Shown piece by piece: positions 1-7,978 of a stretch of 12,334 nt of DNA. The DNA is from Sulfuricurvum sp. (GTDB lineage Bacteria > Campylobacterota > Campylobacteria > Campylobacterales > Sulfurimonadaceae). The notes beneath the pieces were generated by a model. That model was given only the letters and a program-made list of their open reading frames with translations. It ran no database searches and had not been told where the DNA came from. Location: positions 1 through 12,334 of the forward strand of contig JAGXHZ010000111.1 in assembly GCA_024635855.1 (NCBI GenBank), written 5' to 3'. The first letter of the stretch is position 1. Each line of letters opens with the position of its first letter. The position numbers were made by a program, and so were the translations under genes.

Positions 1-713
1 ATATCGTACTGCTTCATTTGGTTGGGGTAAAAGTTGTTATCGTTCATGGCGGCGGCAGTCGTATCTCTCAACTATTGAGTGATTTAAAAATACCGACGGA
101 ATTTATCGACGGTGAGCGGGTGAGTACCCCTGAAGTAATGCGAATCGTCGAGATGGTTCTCAGCGGTGAGATTAACAAAGAGATAACCTCACTGCTCAAT
201 TCCCACGGTGCCAAAGCAATCGGAATCAGCGGTAAAGATGCCCATTTCTTGATGGCTAAACCTAAAGATGCGGTGAAATTCGGTCTCACTGGACGGGTAG
301 AAAGTGTTAAAGCTGATGTTATCCATAATCTCTTACGTGAAGGATTTATCCCCGTAATCGCTCCAATAGGAGCAGATGAAGCTATCGGACATCCGGGATA
401 TAACATCAATGCTGACCTCGCAGCTTCGGCAATCGCGAGTGCCATCGGTGCGTGCAAAGTTATTTTTATGACCGATACCTCGGGTGTTTTGAACAATGAC
501 AAAGAACTTTTTTCGACCCTTACCGAAGTAGAGGTGGAAGCGCTCAAAGCTAATGGAACCATTCATGGCGGTATGGTTCCAAAAGTGGATTCATGTCTCG
601 AAGCAGTTGATGGAGGGGTACAAAAAGCCCATATTATTGATGGACGCATTGAACACGCGATTTTGCTTGAACTCTTTACCTCTGAGGGTGTTGGGACACA
701 AATTACCCTCTAA
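1..713 (+). CDS. argB: Acetylglutamate kinase, 5' end missing
   Basis: Phosphorylates N-acetylglutamate with ATP, the second step of arginine synthesis, in the cytoplasm. The reading frame is open from base 3 to the TAA at 711-713, giving about 236 residues; the family usually has 280-300, so roughly the first 50 residues lie outside the window. Seen at the left edge is IVLLHLVGVKVVIVHGGG, the family's first strand and glycine-rich phosphate loop. Further on are LTGRVESV, PVIAPIG, the substrate-site stretch YNINADLAASAIA and the nucleotide-side stretch IFMTDTSGVL, then GGMVPK near the C-terminus, all in the family's order. The TTG at base 18 lies inside the conserved core and is not the start. 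The gene ends 60 bases before thrC. No frameshift is visible. Identification is firm. Confidence 0.95.
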   Translation, partial: IVLLHLVGVKVVIVHGGGSRISQLLSDLKIPTEFIDGERVSTPEVMRIVEMVLSGEINKEITSLLNSHGAKAIGISGKDAHFLMAKPKDAVKFGLTGRVESVKADVIHNLLREGFIPVIAPIGADEAIGHPGYNINADLAASAIASAIGACKVIFMTDTSGVLNNDKELFSTLTEVEVEALKANGTIHGGMVPKVDSCLEAVDGGVQKAHIIDGRIEHAILLELFTSEGVGTQITL

Positions 714-735
714 GCCAACCCTGAGAGAGGCTTAG
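710..735 (+). terminator. Possible weak hairpin at the argB stop
   Basis: CTAAGCC at 710-716 is exactly complementary to GGCTTAG at 729-735, a 7-base stem with a 12-base loop. It includes the argB stop codon and is followed by TTATAATT rather than a clean run of T. It could slow or end argB transcription, but the tail is poor and the stem short, so chance is not excluded. Confidence 0.3.
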
Positions 736-736
736 T

Positions 737-742
737 TATAAT
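737..742 (+). promoter_or_regulatory. Likely -10 box of the thrC promoter
   Basis: A perfect TATAAT sits 31 bases before the thrC ATG in the short argB-thrC gap. No good -35 box is seen about 17 bases upstream, which is common in Campylobacterota, where the -10 box dominates. It suggests thrC can be transcribed independently of argB. Confidence 0.55.
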
Positions 743-773
743 TCGAAAACTTTTTACATTGGGGCATTTAACG

Positions 774-2243
774 ATGAAATTTATTGAAACACGCGGAAAT
801 GATGGAGTCCATCCCAGCGAAGTCACTTTTTCAGAAGCGATTCTAAGTCCCATTGCATCTTTTGGCGGTTTATATGTTCCTAAAGAACTTCCCGTTCTCG
901 GAGAAGAATTTTTAATCAAGCATCTAAACTCATCGTACAAAGTTCTTGCAAAAGACCTCCTTACTATCCTTGGCATTGATATTGAACCGTCGGTTATTGA
1001 TGAAGCTTTATCGTTGTATGACAAGTTTGATGATCCTTCTAATCCTGTTCCTGTCGTAAAAGTGCGTGATGATTTGTATGTGAGTGAGCTTTATCATGGA
1101 CCTACTCGTGCGTTCAAAGATATGGCATTGCAACCCTTTGGTGTAGTGTTATCCTCCATCGCACAAAAACGTGGTGAAGAGTATCTTATCCTTGCTGCTA
1201 CAAGCGGTGATACGGGTCCGGCTGCTCTTGATACGTTTAAAAATCGCCCGAATGTTCGTGTGGTATGTCTCTATCCTGATGGTGGGACTTCGGACGTTCA
1301 GCGTCTTCAGATGGTTACAGAAGATGCCGCGAATCTCAAAGTTATCGGAATTCACGGAGATTTTGACGATGCTCAAAGTGCTCTGAAAAAACTTTTGGGA
1401 TCGGCAACATTTAAAGCAACGTTGAAAACTAAAAATATATCTCTCTCGGCTGCTAATTCAGTCAACTTTGGACGTATTATTTTCCAAATTATTTACCATA
1501 TTCACAGTTATCTTGAACTGGTACGTCAAAATGCCATCTTGATGGGTGAAAAAGTCTATTTGGATGTTCCAAGCGGAAATTTTGGTAATGCATTGGGTGG
1601 TTATTATGCAACAAAACTCGGATTACCCGTTGAAAAAATTATAATCGCATCCAATGAAAACAATGTTCTCACGCGACTTATCAATACCGGACACTATGAT
1701 CTGCGCAATGATAAAGTGATTCCGACAACATCCCCTGCAATGGATATTTTGATTTCCAGCAATGTTGAACGAATTTTATTTGACTTTTTTGGAGCGGTGC
1801 GAACCAAAGAGTTGATGCAGAAATTGGAAAATGGTCGTTTTTATGCCCTTAGTGATGATGAAACGATGAAGATCCAAGGGATGTTTTCAGCGGATTATTG
1901 TAATGGTTCTGAGGGAAAAGGGTACATTAAAGAGGCATTTGACAGTGGTTATTTGATGGATCCGCATACGGCTACGTGTTTTAAAGCGTATGACTGCTGT
2001 GCAACAATGCCACTTAAAACCATTGTTTATTCAACTGCTGAATGGACGAAATTTTCTCCGACGATTGCGAATGCCCTTACCGGTGAAAAAGATGCTAATG
2101 ACATCGATGCCCTACAATCTATCTCCGAAACGGCAAATTTAGCTATTCCTGAGATGATTAAAGAACTTTTTTCTAAACCCATTACCCAAGCAACGGTCAT
2201 TGATAAAGAGAATATTGAAACTGAGATTTTAAAGTTTCTCTAA
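774..2243 (+). CDS. thrC: Threonine synthase
   Basis: Converts O-phosphohomoserine to threonine and phosphate using pyridoxal phosphate (PLP), in the cytoplasm. At 489 residues it belongs to the longer class of threonine synthases. Visible landmarks are the N-terminal TRG and FGGLYVP segments, the PLP-lysine motif ELYHGPTRAFKDMALQ with Lys115 as the expected Schiff-base residue, AATSGDTGPAA at about 141-151, which binds phosphate, and VPSGNFGNALGGYYA further on, which contacts the cofactor. The ATG at 774 was chosen because the protein then begins MKFIETRG as in relatives and GGGG lies 9 bases upstream; a TTG at 759 in frame would add five residues without support. The gene ends 3 bases from the stop of the convergent SulP gene, so any terminator would lie inside coding sequence. 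Intact and ordinary. Confidence 0.95.
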   Translation: MKFIETRGNDGVHPSEVTFSEAILSPIASFGGLYVPKELPVLGEEFLIKHLNSSYKVLAKDLLTILGIDIEPSVIDEALSLYDKFDDPSNPVPVVKVRDDLYVSELYHGPTRAFKDMALQPFGVVLSSIAQKRGEEYLILAATSGDTGPAALDTFKNRPNVRVVCLYPDGGTSDVQRLQMVTEDAANLKVIGIHGDFDDAQSALKKLLGSATFKATLKTKNISLSAANSVNFGRIIFQIIYHIHSYLELVRQNAILMGEKVYLDVPSGNFGNALGGYYATKLGLPVEKIIIASNENNVLTRLINTGHYDLRNDKVIPTTSPAMDILISSNVERILFDFFGAVRTKELMQKLENGRFYALSDDETMKIQGMFSADYCNGSEGKGYIKEAFDSGYLMDPHTATCFKAYDCCATMPLKTIVYSTAEWTKFSPTIANALTGEKDANDIDALQSISETANLAIPEMIKELFSKPITQATVIDKENIETEILKFL

Positions 2244-2246
2244 TCT

Positions 2247-4457
2247 TTACACATCGACTTCGTCACCCAATGCGGAGCGGGTGAGGCGAAGTCTTTGGGC
2301 TAAGACGGTTGCAAGACTTTGCATAAAATGCAACGAGGCTTTTTTGTGATGTTGGGCAAAGCGATCAAATGCCTCACGTGTGATGACATAAAGATCGGTA
2401 TCAGAACCTGCAACTGAATCGGTATAGTGGGGACTTCCTTCCAAAAATGAAAATTCTCCAAAAAAATTCCCTTGTCCCACTGTACTTAGATGAACACTTT
2501 TCCGACCAAGATAAGGGAGCATAATCCGTACTAAACCACGACGAATAAGAAAAATTTCACCCATCGACTCCCCCTCCGAATAAATTATATCTCCCTTTTT
2601 ATAAGATCTGCATTCAAGAAGACTCTCTATTTCTTCCAGAGTGTCACTGTTTCTCCCTGCAAAGAGATCAAAGTTCTCCAATTCTAGCAGGGACTCGTTT
2701 TTTTCTTCGATGAGATTTTCATGAATTATCATGTCTTCGACCCACTCAACGGCATCATCCAAATCATCAAAAAGCATTATAGGACTGAGATGTTTGAGTA
2801 GACCTACATGGTTAAAATAACTCTCCAAATCTTCACCCGTTGGAAGTTTATGCGGTAAACGGGATAAGAGCAGGTATCCATTTCTATCATGAAGGATATC
2901 TTTGATTTGAAGAAGAATATGGGCTGCGGTTAAGTCAACGGTTTGCACCCGTTTCATATCTAAAATAATGTATTTTTTGTGTTGTAAATCATCACGAAGC
3001 ATTGTGTAAAGCTGATTTGCTGTCCCAAAAAAGAGACTTCCGTGTAATTCATACACTGAAAATTCTTCACTTTTTTCATTTAACACGGTTTCTTGCTCTC
3101 GATTACGTACTATTTTACTTTTAATCTCTTTGCCATCGAGCTGACGATACACGACAGATGCCCCGATTTGTTGCGTAATATATAAGATAATAGCCAAGAT
3201 TAATCCCACTCCAGCTGCCGCAATAAGGCTTATGGAAAGGGCAGTAAGGGAAACCGCTGCAATGATAAAAAAATCAAGGATTGTTTTACGTGATTGCAGA
3301 AGTTTAAGACTGTGCTTGTCGATCATTCTCAGCCCGATAACCATCAAAATACCAGCCAAAGCCGCAATGGGAATCCATCCTATATAGCTTCCTAAAATCA
3401 TAAAAGCAATGATAGACATAACCCCCTCAAAAAGACCTGACAGGTTTGAGGTTGCACCGCTGGAGAGATTAACCATAGTCGCCCCCATAGTACCGGATCC
3501 GGGCATACCGCCTATCAGGGATGAAGTGATATTTCCTGAACCTTGGGCAATAAGCTCACGGTCGGAATCATGAAAGGAGTGCGTCATAGAATCCATAATA
3601 ACACAGGTTTTAAGGGTATCGATGGAGAGGAGTACCGCGAGGGTTAATGCCGGAAAAAAGAGCAGAGTCAAATCATTGAGTGAAAAATTTTGAAGTACCT
3701 CAAAACGTCCGATAAATATTTGAAGAAAATTAATCCCCGCACTTCCCCCAAGTTCTCCTATCACCAACGGATTGTTGGGAAGAAAAAGAGCGGGGTCGAT
3801 CAAACCAATCGCGCCATAGGTGGCAATTCCTGCAATCAGGGCAATGATGACAGAGGGGATAGTACGAAATAATTTATCGGCGTAAAACATAGTAAAGATT
3901 GTAACGAGACCTACCGTTATACTTTGCCATTGCCATGCAGTTGGAAATTGGAGGGCTTCAGAAAAGTGAGATCCCGATGGAAGTCCTAAAAATTTTGGAG
4001 TTTGAGAGGCAATAATATAAAGACCTACACCGCTTAGATAACCGCTGACGACAGGAAAAGGCATGTATTTAATCAGTTTTCCCAGACCAATCAGTCCAAA
4101 AAAGATTTGAAAGATTCCTGCGAGTAATGCTACAATCATAAACATCACAAATACAGTATCCGGACCAAAATCTTGAGCAATATAGCTAAGAGCAAACGCT
4201 GATAAAACGGCAGCAGCAGGTGCACTAGGAGCTGAAATCAGTCGATTCGTCCCTCCCAGCAGTGCAGCGATAACACCGATCGATGCAACACCAATTATTC
4301 CGGCAATAGCACCATAGGCACTATAATGACCGCCAATGGCAGCATAAATGGTCACACCAAAAGCGATAGCAGAGGGGAGGGCAACAAGCATTGCGGCCGT
4401 GCCACCTAAAAAATCGTTTAGAATATTGTTAGATTTTAGGGTGGCGGATCGAATCAC
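2247..4457 (-). CDS. SulP-family anion transporter with STAS and cyclic-nucleotide-binding-like domains
   Basis: A 736-residue inner-membrane protein. Residues about 12-432 are a SulP (SLC26-type) transport domain: it begins with GGTAAMLVALPSAIAFG, has many hydrophobic segments, and contains the GGMPGSGTMGATMVNLSSG stretch typical of the family core. Residues about 465-575 form a STAS domain (LDMKRVQTVDLTAAHILLQ, with Thr510 at the usual phospho-acceptor position). Residues about 597-720 resemble a cyclic-nucleotide-binding domain (KKGDIIYSEGESMGEIFLI, then NFFGEFSFLEGSP). The phosphate-binding arginine expected about nine residues after Glu668 is not there; His677 and Tyr678 occupy the place. 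The substrate cannot be read from sequence; sulfate and bicarbonate are the main candidates for the family. The start is GTG at 4457, 2 bases after the PPK2 stop, with AAGGG upstream, so it is probably co-transcribed and translationally coupled with that gene. Confidence 0.9.
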   Translation of the reverse strand: MIRSATLKSNNILNDFLGGTAAMLVALPSAIAFGVTIYAAIGGHYSAYGAIAGIIGVASIGVIAALLGGTNRLISAPSAPAAAVLSAFALSYIAQDFGPDTVFVMFMIVALLAGIFQIFFGLIGLGKLIKYMPFPVVSGYLSGVGLYIIASQTPKFLGLPSGSHFSEALQFPTAWQWQSITVGLVTIFTMFYADKLFRTIPSVIIALIAGIATYGAIGLIDPALFLPNNPLVIGELGGSAGINFLQIFIGRFEVLQNFSLNDLTLLFFPALTLAVLLSIDTLKTCVIMDSMTHSFHDSDRELIAQGSGNITSSLIGGMPGSGTMGATMVNLSSGATSNLSGLFEGVMSIIAFMILGSYIGWIPIAALAGILMVIGLRMIDKHSLKLLQSRKTILDFFIIAAVSLTALSISLIAAAGVGLILAIILYITQQIGASVVYRQLDGKEIKSKIVRNREQETVLNEKSEEFSVYELHGSLFFGTANQLYTMLRDDLQHKKYIILDMKRVQTVDLTAAHILLQIKDILHDRNGYLLLSRLPHKLPTGEDLESYFNHVGLLKHLSPIMLFDDLDDAVEWVEDMIIHENLIEEKNESLLELENFDLFAGRNSDTLEEIESLLECRSYKKGDIIYSEGESMGEIFLIRRGLVRIMLPYLGRKSVHLSTVGQGNFFGEFSFLEGSPHYTDSVAGSDTDLYVITREAFDRFAQHHKKASLHFMQSLATVLAQRLRLTRSALGDEVDV

Positions 4458-4459
4458 AA

Positions 4460-5410
4460 TTACCCTTTTTCATTAAACTCATCATTTTTCTTCAGAGACA
4501 TACTCGATTCCATTAATTTGATCTCTTTATCTCCATCGAGTAAAATCTTTTCCGATATTTTAAGACGAGAGGATTTGATTTTACTCGGATAGTTACTGTG
4601 TGAGAGGATATATCTAAAACAGTTAATGCGTGCTTTTTTCTTGTTGTCTGAACGGATAATGACCCATGGTGCATGGGAGGTATGAGAGGCTAAAAGCATG
4701 GAATATTTTGCGATACTGTATTTGTCCCATAAATCTTGAGATTTGGCATCGACGGGAGAGAGCTTGAATTGTTTTAGAGGATCGGTTTTGCGTTGTTTGA
4801 AGCGCTTGGCTTGTTCATTTTTGGAAACGGAAAAATAAAATTTAAAAAGAATAATTCCTGAGTTTACGAGCATTCGCTCATACTCACCCACTTCATGCAA
4901 AAATTCTTTGTGCTCTTCTTCACTGCAAAAGCCCATGACAGGTTCAACACCGGCACGGTTATACCAGCTTCGGTCAAAAAATACCATCTCACCCGCGCTT
5001 GGGAGATGTTGTACGTAGCGTTGAAAATACCATTGCGTTTTCTCGACATCCGAGGGTTTATCCAGCGCAACGACACGAGCACCACGAGGGTTAAGATGTT
5101 CAGTAATGCGTTTTATCGTTCCACCCTTACCGGCAGCATCACGCCCTTCGAAAATCATGAGAACTTTGAGCCCTTTATCTTTAATATGATTTTGAAGTTT
5201 TAAAAGTTCGATTTGCAGCTTTTTGAGTTCATCTTCGTATTCGATAACGCTGGCTTTTACCCAAATTGGAAGCCGTTCTTCTTTGGAACTTTGTTTTTGT
5301 TGCTGTTTTTGCTGTTTTTTAGTACTTAATTCTCGGTCTCCGTGAACAACCTCAGTTATATCGGATACTTCAGCAATCTCATCTCTTACCATTGACCCTT
5401 TTGAATGCAT
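4460..5410 (-). CDS. ppk2: Polyphosphate kinase 2, class I
   Basis: Transfers phosphate between polyphosphate and nucleoside diphosphates or triphosphates in the cytoplasm. The 316-residue protein has the single PPK2 domain expected of class I. Seen are the Walker A loop GRDAAGKGG at 89-97, the Walker B region FFDRSWYNRAGVE at 144-156 and the lid sequence KQRKTDPLKQFKLSP near 205-219. Before the domain is a polar tail with a glutamine/lysine-rich run at about 31-43, and after it is a charged tail of some 40 residues; neither has a recognised role. Three starts are possible: GTG 5419, ATG 5410 and ATG 5392. ATG 5410 is preferred because AGGTGA lies five bases before it, but 5392 also has AAGGG close by. 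It follows the DUF255 gene by 18 bases and precedes the SulP gene by 2, in one operon. Confidence 0.92.
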   Translation of the reverse strand: MHSKGSMVRDEIAEVSDITEVVHGDRELSTKKQQKQQQKQSSKEERLPIWVKASVIEYEDELKKLQIELLKLQNHIKDKGLKVLMIFEGRDAAGKGGTIKRITEHLNPRGARVVALDKPSDVEKTQWYFQRYVQHLPSAGEMVFFDRSWYNRAGVEPVMGFCSEEEHKEFLHEVGEYERMLVNSGIILFKFYFSVSKNEQAKRFKQRKTDPLKQFKLSPVDAKSQDLWDKYSIAKYSMLLASHTSHAPWVIIRSDNKKKARINCFRYILSHSNYPSKIKSSRLKISEKILLDGDKEIKLMESSMSLKKNDEFNEKG

Positions 5411-5428
5411 TCTGATCACCTGTTTTTT

Positions 5429-7345
5429 TTATTGTAACGTTGAATGTATTAATTCTTCTACTGTTTTAGCATCAGGAGTAGAGGCAAAGCAGCTATTGTC
5501 GCCACAAATCAAAAAACCTTCTACACTATCATCATTTTTGAGCAATACGAATGGGTAATTTAATTCATCTAATTGTGCCAGTAATGCTTTTGGTGCTTTC
5601 ACAATACGATCACCTTTTAGATATCGAATGGTTTGTTCGGTGAGTTTGGGATAATAAATCGGGGTTTTCATGAGTTTGATTGAGGCGTATTCGAGGCTTT
5701 TGAAGGCAAAATGACGATACTTTCCGTCAATGAGACTTCCTAAGCAAAGCAATACATCCATCATAATCGCCATTGCACTAGGGTAAGAACCATCATCGAG
5801 TTCAGAGATAGTCGGGAAATCGCCGCGACTAAAATACCATGCACCGTTTTGGTAAAAAAGTTCCAACGCTTTGTTACTAAGTTGTTGTGCACGTACGAGA
5901 TAAACTTCATCAAAAGTGCTTTGATAGGCTTGGATTAATGCATCGGCAAGATAGGCATAATCTTCTAAAAAAGCTTCAATTTTCGGTTGTTTGTGGATGA
6001 GGGTAGTGTGATAAAGAACTCCGTCAATGAACATGGTTGAAAGCAGTGCATTCAGTGAGGTTATCGCATTGTCTTGATACGATGGAATCTGTTTTCCCAG
6101 TATTAGGAGAGATTTAATCATCATAGCATTCCATGCGACATTGATCTTACGGTCGATAAAGGGGTAGGTTCGAGTGGAACGTATTTTTTGACATTCTATG
6201 ACAAAATCCTTAAACCATTGCGGACGCTCTAATGATGAGAGGGTGATTATGCACTGACCTTCGAAATTTCCATCAGGGGTGATTTGAAGTATTTCCATGG
6301 CTTCATCGAGATTGGTAACACGTGTATTTTGAAGCGCTTGAGTGATTTCATCATAAGAGTAAACAAAATACTTTCCTTCCTCACCCTCGGTATCCGCATC
6401 ACTAGCACTGTAAAAGAGATGGTCTTCCATCATAAATTTCATCATAAAATCAGCAGTTTCCGTGGCGCATCGCAAATAGTATGGATTAGTGAAATAAATG
6501 CTAGCTTGTGCATATATTTCACACAGCAGGGCATTGTCATAGGTCATTTTCTCAAAATGAGGAATCAGCCACGATTCTTCGGTACTGTAACGACAAAATC
6601 CTCCATCGATGAGATCGTACATTCCTCCTCGTGCCATCGAATCAAGCGTATGGGTGATGATTGTACGTCGTGATGGATCGGATTGAAGTCTTTCAAGCCG
6701 CATAAGGGTTTTTAACGTTGAACTATGAGGAAACTTCGGAGCTTTGGAAAATCCGCCGTTGATTGGGTCGAAATTATGTTCCGCTTGTTTGGCAAATTGG
6801 ATCATGATTTTTTCATCCAACACGGTTGCTTGAGTCGGTGTCTCTTTGGGTTTCATAAAACCGGTGATCTCATCGGCATTTTGGAAAAGTTTTTCGTCGT
6901 TCGCAGCTACTTTTTCGGAGATGATAGCCGTAAGTTCACTAAATCCCATCATTTTATCGCGATTGTGGGGTGGAATGTAAGTGGCTGCATAAAACGGTTT
7001 ATTATCTGGTGTACAAAAGATGGAAAGCGGCCACCCGCCTGCGCGGCGATTGAGAAGGACGTGCAGTTCTTGGAAATGTTTGTCGATGTCGGGACGCTCT
7101 TCACGATCCACTTTGATACAGACAAAATGCTGATTGACAAATGCTGCGATCTCTTCGTTCTCAAATACATCATGTTCCATAACATGACACCAGTGACAAC
7201 TGCTGTAGCCTATAGAGATAAAAATAGATTTATTTTCTTGCTTCGCCTTCTCAAATGCTTCATCGCACCAAGGATACCAATTAAAAGGATTGTCCTTGTG
7301 TTGTTGGAGATAGGGGGAATCTTCGAGTGCGAGACGGTTGGACAT
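5429..7345 (-). CDS. DUF255/YyaL-type protein with thioredoxin-fold domain
   Basis: A 638-residue protein of the YyaL / spermatogenesis-associated-protein-20 family, whose biochemical role is poorly known. The N-terminal thioredoxin-like domain (about 1-170) shows the family signature [30 protein letters not shown] with Cys50 and Cys53, and DREERPDID. The rest resembles the alpha/alpha-barrel half of the family, with [19 protein letters not shown] near 240, [10 protein letters not shown] at 263-272 and [15 protein letters not shown] later. No signal peptide is seen, so it is probably cytoplasmic. The ATG at 7345 gives [10 protein letters not shown], matching relatives, and has GGAG seven bases upstream; an earlier ATG at 7384 lacks a ribosome site and would add 13 residues. 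It is the first gene of the operon with ppk2 and the SulP gene. No break or missing motif was seen. Confidence 0.9.
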   Translation of the reverse strand: MSNRLALEDSPYLQQHKDNPFNWYPWCDEAFEKAKQENKSIFISIGYSSCHWCHVMEHDVFENEEIAAFVNQHFVCIKVDREERPDIDKHFQELHVLLNRRAGGWPLSIFCTPDNKPFYAATYIPPHNRDKMMGFSELTAIISEKVAANDEKLFQNADEITGFMKPKETPTQATVLDEKIMIQFAKQAEHNFDPINGGFSKAPKFPHSSTLKTLMRLERLQSDPSRRTIITHTLDSMARGGMYDLIDGGFCRYSTEESWLIPHFEKMTYDNALLCEIYAQASIYFTNPYYLRCATETADFMMKFMMEDHLFYSASDADTEGEEGKYFVYSYDEITQALQNTRVTNLDEAMEILQITPDGNFEGQCIITLSSLERPQWFKDFVIECQKIRSTRTYPFIDRKINVAWNAMMIKSLLILGKQIPSYQDNAITSLNALLSTMFIDGVLYHTTLIHKQPKIEAFLEDYAYLADALIQAYQSTFDEVYLVRAQQLSNKALELFYQNGAWYFSRGDFPTISELDDGSYPSAMAIMMDVLLCLGSLIDGKYRHFAFKSLEYASIKLMKTPIYYPKLTEQTIRYLKGDRIVKAPKALLAQLDELNYPFVLLKNDDSVEGFLICGDNSCFASTPDAKTVEELIHSTLQ

Positions 7346-7352
7346 AGTATGA

Positions 7353-7356
7353 CTCC
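7353..7356 (-). promoter_or_regulatory. Ribosome binding site fixing the DUF255 gene start
   Basis: Minus-strand GGAG lies seven bases before the ATG at 7345. It decides for this start over the in-frame ATG at 7384, which has no purine-rich site before it. Confidence 0.6.
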
Positions 7357-7374
7357 ATGTAAAAGTATGAAAGT

Positions 7375-7380
7375 AGTGTA
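7375..7380 (-). promoter_or_regulatory. Possible -10 box for the DUF255-ppk2-sulP operon
   Basis: Minus-strand TGCTACACT is an extended -10-like sequence 30 bases before the chosen start at 7345. No convincing -35 box lies upstream. The gap to arsR (7346-7463) is the only place for an operon promoter, unless transcription continues from arsR. Confidence 0.3.
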
Positions 7381-7434
7381 GCATTTGAGGCTATGAAGGA
7401 GCTGAAGTGAAGAATAGGAACATTAACTTAAAAT

Positions 7435-7465
7435 TTAGGAAAGGCTATTATTCCTAATCAGCCTT
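7435..7465 (-). terminator. Overlapping hairpins after the arsR-family gene
   Basis: On the minus strand TTAGGAA (7457-7451) pairs with TTCCTAA (7441-7435), a 7-base stem with a 9-base loop followed by ATTTTAAG, a weak terminator. A second stem, AAGGCT (7465-7460) with AGCCTT (7446-7441), starts at the arsR stop codon and cannot form together with the first. The pairing is seen; termination is inferred. Confidence 0.4.
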
Positions 7466-7841
7466 ATTTAACCGCTACCATATCATTAAAAAAAAGCTCT
7501 CGGTTGTTGTCAAAATTGGTAACTAACGTCTGAAAACATGCAGATAGTTCTCGAATCGTTTCGATATTAGGCTCAATGTAAACTTTATTTCCTTTTTTTT
7601 CTACAGAGATTATTTTTGCCTCTTTAAGCTCTTTGATATGAGCGGAGATTGTCGGGAGGGAAAAATTAAAATGTTCGGCTACTGTACTGACGCAGGTAGC
7701 GATGGGGTTAACTTCAACTCCGGCTTGTTTTTTATCGAGAGAACATGTATATCCACCCGTAAAGACATTTTTAAAAATCAGAAAACGTGTTTCATTGCTA
7801 AGGGCTTTAAAAATTTTTAATTTTTGTTCCATATCTAACAT
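7464..7841 (-). CDS. ArsR-family winged-helix repressor
   Basis: A 125-residue DNA-binding protein of the ArsR/SmtB type, cytoplasmic and probably a dimer. KIFKALSNETRFLIFKNV is the first helix pair, and VAEHFNFSLPTISAHIKELKEAKII is the helix-turn-helix with recognition helix, followed by the wing VEKKGNKVYIE. Between the second helix and the recognition motif there is an insertion of about 15 residues (about 33-49). Three cysteines are present: 33, 50 and 102. Cys50 falls near the classic ELCVC metal site, Cys102 in the last helix. A cysteine pair spanning the second and last helices is the persulfide switch of SqrR/BigR, so sulfide or persulfide sensing is possible; metal sensing is an alternative. 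ATG 7841 was chosen because AAGG lies six to seven bases before it; ATG 7832 would remove three residues. It is divergent from the DsrE-like gene, with 137 bases between the two starts, and probably controls it. Confidence 0.85.
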   Translation of the reverse strand: MLDMEQKLKIFKALSNETRFLIFKNVFTGGYTCSLDKKQAGVEVNPIATCVSTVAEHFNFSLPTISAHIKELKEAKIISVEKKGNKVYIEPNIETIRELSACFQTLVTNFDNNRELFFNDMVAVK

Positions 7842-7876
7842 AAACTACCTTTTTATGGATGTTATTTAAGTGTTTA

Positions 7877-7882
7877 ATTATA
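7877..7882 (-). promoter_or_regulatory. -10 box of the arsR-family gene
   Basis: Minus-strand TGCTATAAT is a perfect -10 box with the extended TGN element, 35 bases before the ATG at 7841. Its -35 position would fall at about 7900-7905, overlapping the start of the 14-base palindrome. Confidence 0.6.
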
Positions 7883-7901
7883 GCATAAGATAGTTATTAG
7901 G

Positions 7902-7915
7902 AAATTAGCTAATTT
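7902..7915. promoter_or_regulatory. 14-base perfect palindrome, likely ArsR operator
   Basis: AAATTAGCTAATTT reads identically on both strands. It lies between the two divergent -10 boxes, over the expected -35 region of the arsR-family gene and directly next to that of the DsrE-like gene. ArsR-family proteins bind such inverted repeats, so it is the best candidate for shared autoregulation. Symmetry and position are seen; binding is inferred. Confidence 0.5.
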
Positions 7916-7938
7916 ACATTATTTTTACACTAAACAGT

Positions 7939-7944
7939 TATAAT
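7939..7944 (+). promoter_or_regulatory. -10 box of the DsrE-like gene
   Basis: A perfect TATAAT stands 34 bases before the ATG at 7979. The nearest -35-like hexamer, TTTACA at 7913-7918, is 20 bases away, too far to be convincing, so the promoter may depend mainly on its -10 box. Confidence 0.55.
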
Positions 7945-7978
7945 TATGAAAATAAAATTAACATCACAAAGGAATACG

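Noticed and set aside
68..562. Open frame of 164 residues on the minus strand
   Set aside because: It is antisense to argB, whose protein motifs are continuous across the whole stretch.
553..735. Short plus-strand frame across the argB-thrC gap
   Set aside because: It overlaps the end of argB in another frame and shows no coding features; the gap is better explained by a promoter.
2247..4457. Thr510 at the STAS phospho-acceptor site as an unusual change
   Set aside because: SulP STAS domains often carry threonine in this place, so it is within family variation.
4895..5203. Open frame of 102 residues on the plus strand
   Set aside because: Antisense to the ppk2 catalytic core; no start signal and no family resemblance.
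6284..6673. Open frame of 129 residues on the plus strand
   Set aside because: Antisense to the DUF255 gene, which carries conserved motifs here, including [10 protein letters not shown]; no independent evidence.
6725..7381. Long open frame of 218 residues on the plus strand
   Set aside because: It lies wholly opposite the DUF255 gene, has no ribosome site or recognisable domain, and its composition is that expected of an antisense shadow.
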